From contig JASLEL010000303.1 in the NCBI GenBank assembly GCA_030151145.1, forward strand, positions 1-5,416: DNA of 5,416 nt, in the 5' to 3' direction. Below are positions 4,318 to 5,416 of this stretch, in pieces (position 1 is the first letter of the stretch; each line of letters opens with the position of its first letter). Under the pieces are notes generated by a model that was given only the letters and a program-made list of their open reading frames with translations, was not told the DNA's origin and did no database searches. A program made the position numbers and the translations under genes. This stretch comes from Aquirhabdus sp. Its GTDB lineage: Bacteria > Pseudomonadota > Gammaproteobacteria > Pseudomonadales > Moraxellaceae.

Positions 4318-5416
4318 TTATTGTACCGTCTCAAGCGGAACCCACTTGCCGCCTTCGACCTTGTACAGCGTGATCGACGCTTTCGCCAGATCGCCTTTGC
4401 CATCAAAGCCGATGGTCGTCGTCACACCCGGATAGTTGGTGGTCTTCATGGCCGCCAGATAAACCTTGGGATCAATCGAATTGGCGCGCTTCATCGCATC
4501 CGCCATGACCATCACGGCGTCGTAGTTATAGGCACCGTAGAGCTGGATCGGACCGTATTTGGCTTCAAAGCGCTTCTGGAACTCAGGGCCTTTAGGCATC
4601 TGGGCCAGTGGCGCGCCAGGCAGACTGGCGATCGTACCCTCTGCACTCTTGTCTGCCAGCTTGAGGAACTCAGGCGTATAGATGCCGTCGGCACCCATGA
4701 ACTGAGCATTCAGACCGAGGTTGCGGACCTGCTGCGCCATCGCAGCGCCCTGCCCATCCATTCCGGCAAAGAAGATGACATCCGGATTATTGCCCTTGAT
4801 GCGGGTCAAAATGGCATTAAAGTCGGTTTCTTTGTCGGTGGTGTATTCATGCGCGACGATATTGCCATGATCGCCTTTGACCGATTTTTCAAACTCAGCC
4901 GCAAGGCCCGCACCATAGGCCGTCTTGTCATCGATCACCGCGATACGCTGGGCTTTGAGCTTGTCTACCGCATAGGCACCCAGTGCATGTCCCTGCTGGA
5001 CGTCGTTGGCCATCACGCGGAAGGCATTGGCGAAGCCCTGCTGGGTATAGGTCGGATTGGTCGCTGACGGGCTGATCTGCACGATCCCGTTCTGGTTATA
5101 CAGACGCGAAGCTGGCAGCGTGGTGGATGAGTTCAGATGGCCAATCACGCCGACCACCTTGTCATCGACCAGTTGCTGGGCGACGGTGGTTGCGACACGC
5201 GCATCCGCCTGATCGTCCACGGCATCCAGCGTAAAGTGGGCTTTTTTTCCGCCGATCACGATATGCTCGGCATTCAGGTCATCGACCGCGAGTTGCGCGC
5301 CGTTTTGTGCGTCTTTACCCAAGTGGGCCTGTGCACCAGTCAGCGGTGCAGAGTGACCGATCTTGACCTCGACTTCATCGCTGGCAAGGCCATTGGCGCC
5401 TTTTTTGCCGCAGCCA
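4318..5416 (-). CDS. LivJ/LivK-type ABC transporter substrate-binding protein, probable lipoprotein (start beyond window)
   Basis: The frame is open to the window edge and gives 365 residues before TAA; about 20 signal-peptide residues are missing. A TTG at 5322-5320 can mimic a start but lies inside the conserved N-lobe (IGHSAPLTG just upstream), so it is internal. Visible residue 2 is Cys in GCGKKG, followed by a polar linker, as in a lipoprotein cleaved before Cys. Periplasmic binding fold type I landmarks: GHLNSSTTLPAS (92-103), ISPSATNP (114-121), DDKTAYGAGLA (162-172), FFAGMDGQG (215-223), FMGADGIY (239-246) and YGAYNYDAV (293-301). The Ser/Thr, Tyr and acidic positions that hold the amino acid backbone in LivJ appear kept, so an amino acid ligand is likely; the side-chain pocket is uncertain. 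It would deliver its ligand to an inner-membrane ABC permease not encoded here. A terminator follows. Confidence 0.9.
   Translation of the reverse strand, partial: GCGKKGANGLASDEVEVKIGHSAPLTGAQAHLGKDAQNGAQLAVDDLNAEHIVIGGKKAHFTLDAVDDQADARVATTVAQQLVDDKVVGVIGHLNSSTTLPASRLYNQNGIVQISPSATNPTYTQQGFANAFRVMANDVQQGHALGAYAVDKLKAQRIAVIDDKTAYGAGLAAEFEKSVKGDHGNIVAHEYTTDKETDFNAILTRIKGNNPDVIFFAGMDGQGAAMAQQVRNLGLNAQFMGADGIYTPEFLKLADKSAEGTIASLPGAPLAQMPKGPEFQKRFEAKYGPIQLYGAYNYDAVMVMADAMKRANSIDPKVYLAAMKTTNYPGVTTTIGFDGKGDLAKASITLYKVEGGKWVPLETVQ

Noticed and set aside
4234..5067. Plus-strand open frame of 277 codons opposite the substrate-binding protein gene
   Set aside because: It begins inside the terminator hairpin and is antisense to a well-supported gene; no domain or ribosome binding site is seen.
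5320..5322. TTG as the start codon of the substrate-binding protein
   Set aside because: The frame stays open upstream and encodes the conserved first beta strand (VKIGHSAPLTG) and a lipobox-like Cys, so this TTG encodes an internal Leu.

Overview
The window reads as chromosomal DNA from a Gram-negative proteobacterium, probably beta or gamma. The basis is protein-level resemblance to proteobacterial homologues, a probable lipoprotein substrate-binding protein, and genes that are moderately GC-rich beside a more AT-rich spacer. The genus cannot be named. All five genes lie on the minus strand, so transcription runs from high to low coordinates. No RNA gene, insertion sequence or CRISPR array was seen.

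Layout in the direction of transcription: (1) 5416-4318, a branched-chain amino acid type (LivJ/LivK) ABC transporter substrate-binding protein. Its start is off the window, but the probable lipidation cysteine is visible. A strong intrinsic terminator follows at 4266-4241. (2) 4240-3712, a gene-less stretch of about 530 bp with a paired 9-bp direct repeat, a cluster of GATC sites, a good sigma70-like promoter and a leader of about 170 nt. (3) 3711-735, three overlapping genes: a circularly permuted ATP-grasp amidoligase-like protein, a short alpha-E protein and a transglutaminase-like cysteine peptidase. They are joined by two ATGA stop/start overlaps. (4) 734-588, a short spacer with three stem-loops in a row, one of them a good intrinsic terminator. 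(5) 587-1, the first 195 codons of Anbu, a bacterial relative of the proteasome beta subunit; its C-terminus is off the window.

Genes 3711 to 1 form the known but functionally unsolved Anbu neighbourhood: ATP-grasp, alpha-E, transglutaminase and Anbu. Comparative genomics has proposed that the ATP-grasp enzyme forms amide or peptide bonds, alpha-E assists it, the transglutaminase-like protein cuts or transfers such bonds, and Anbu acts as a self-compartmentalised NTN hydrolase, perhaps in a tagging and turnover pathway. That is inference, not shown by sequence. The features most worth attention here are the unusually short alpha-E protein with a changed first motif, and the terminator that separates Anbu from the three translationally coupled genes. 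The substrate-binding protein appears to be a separate transcription unit.
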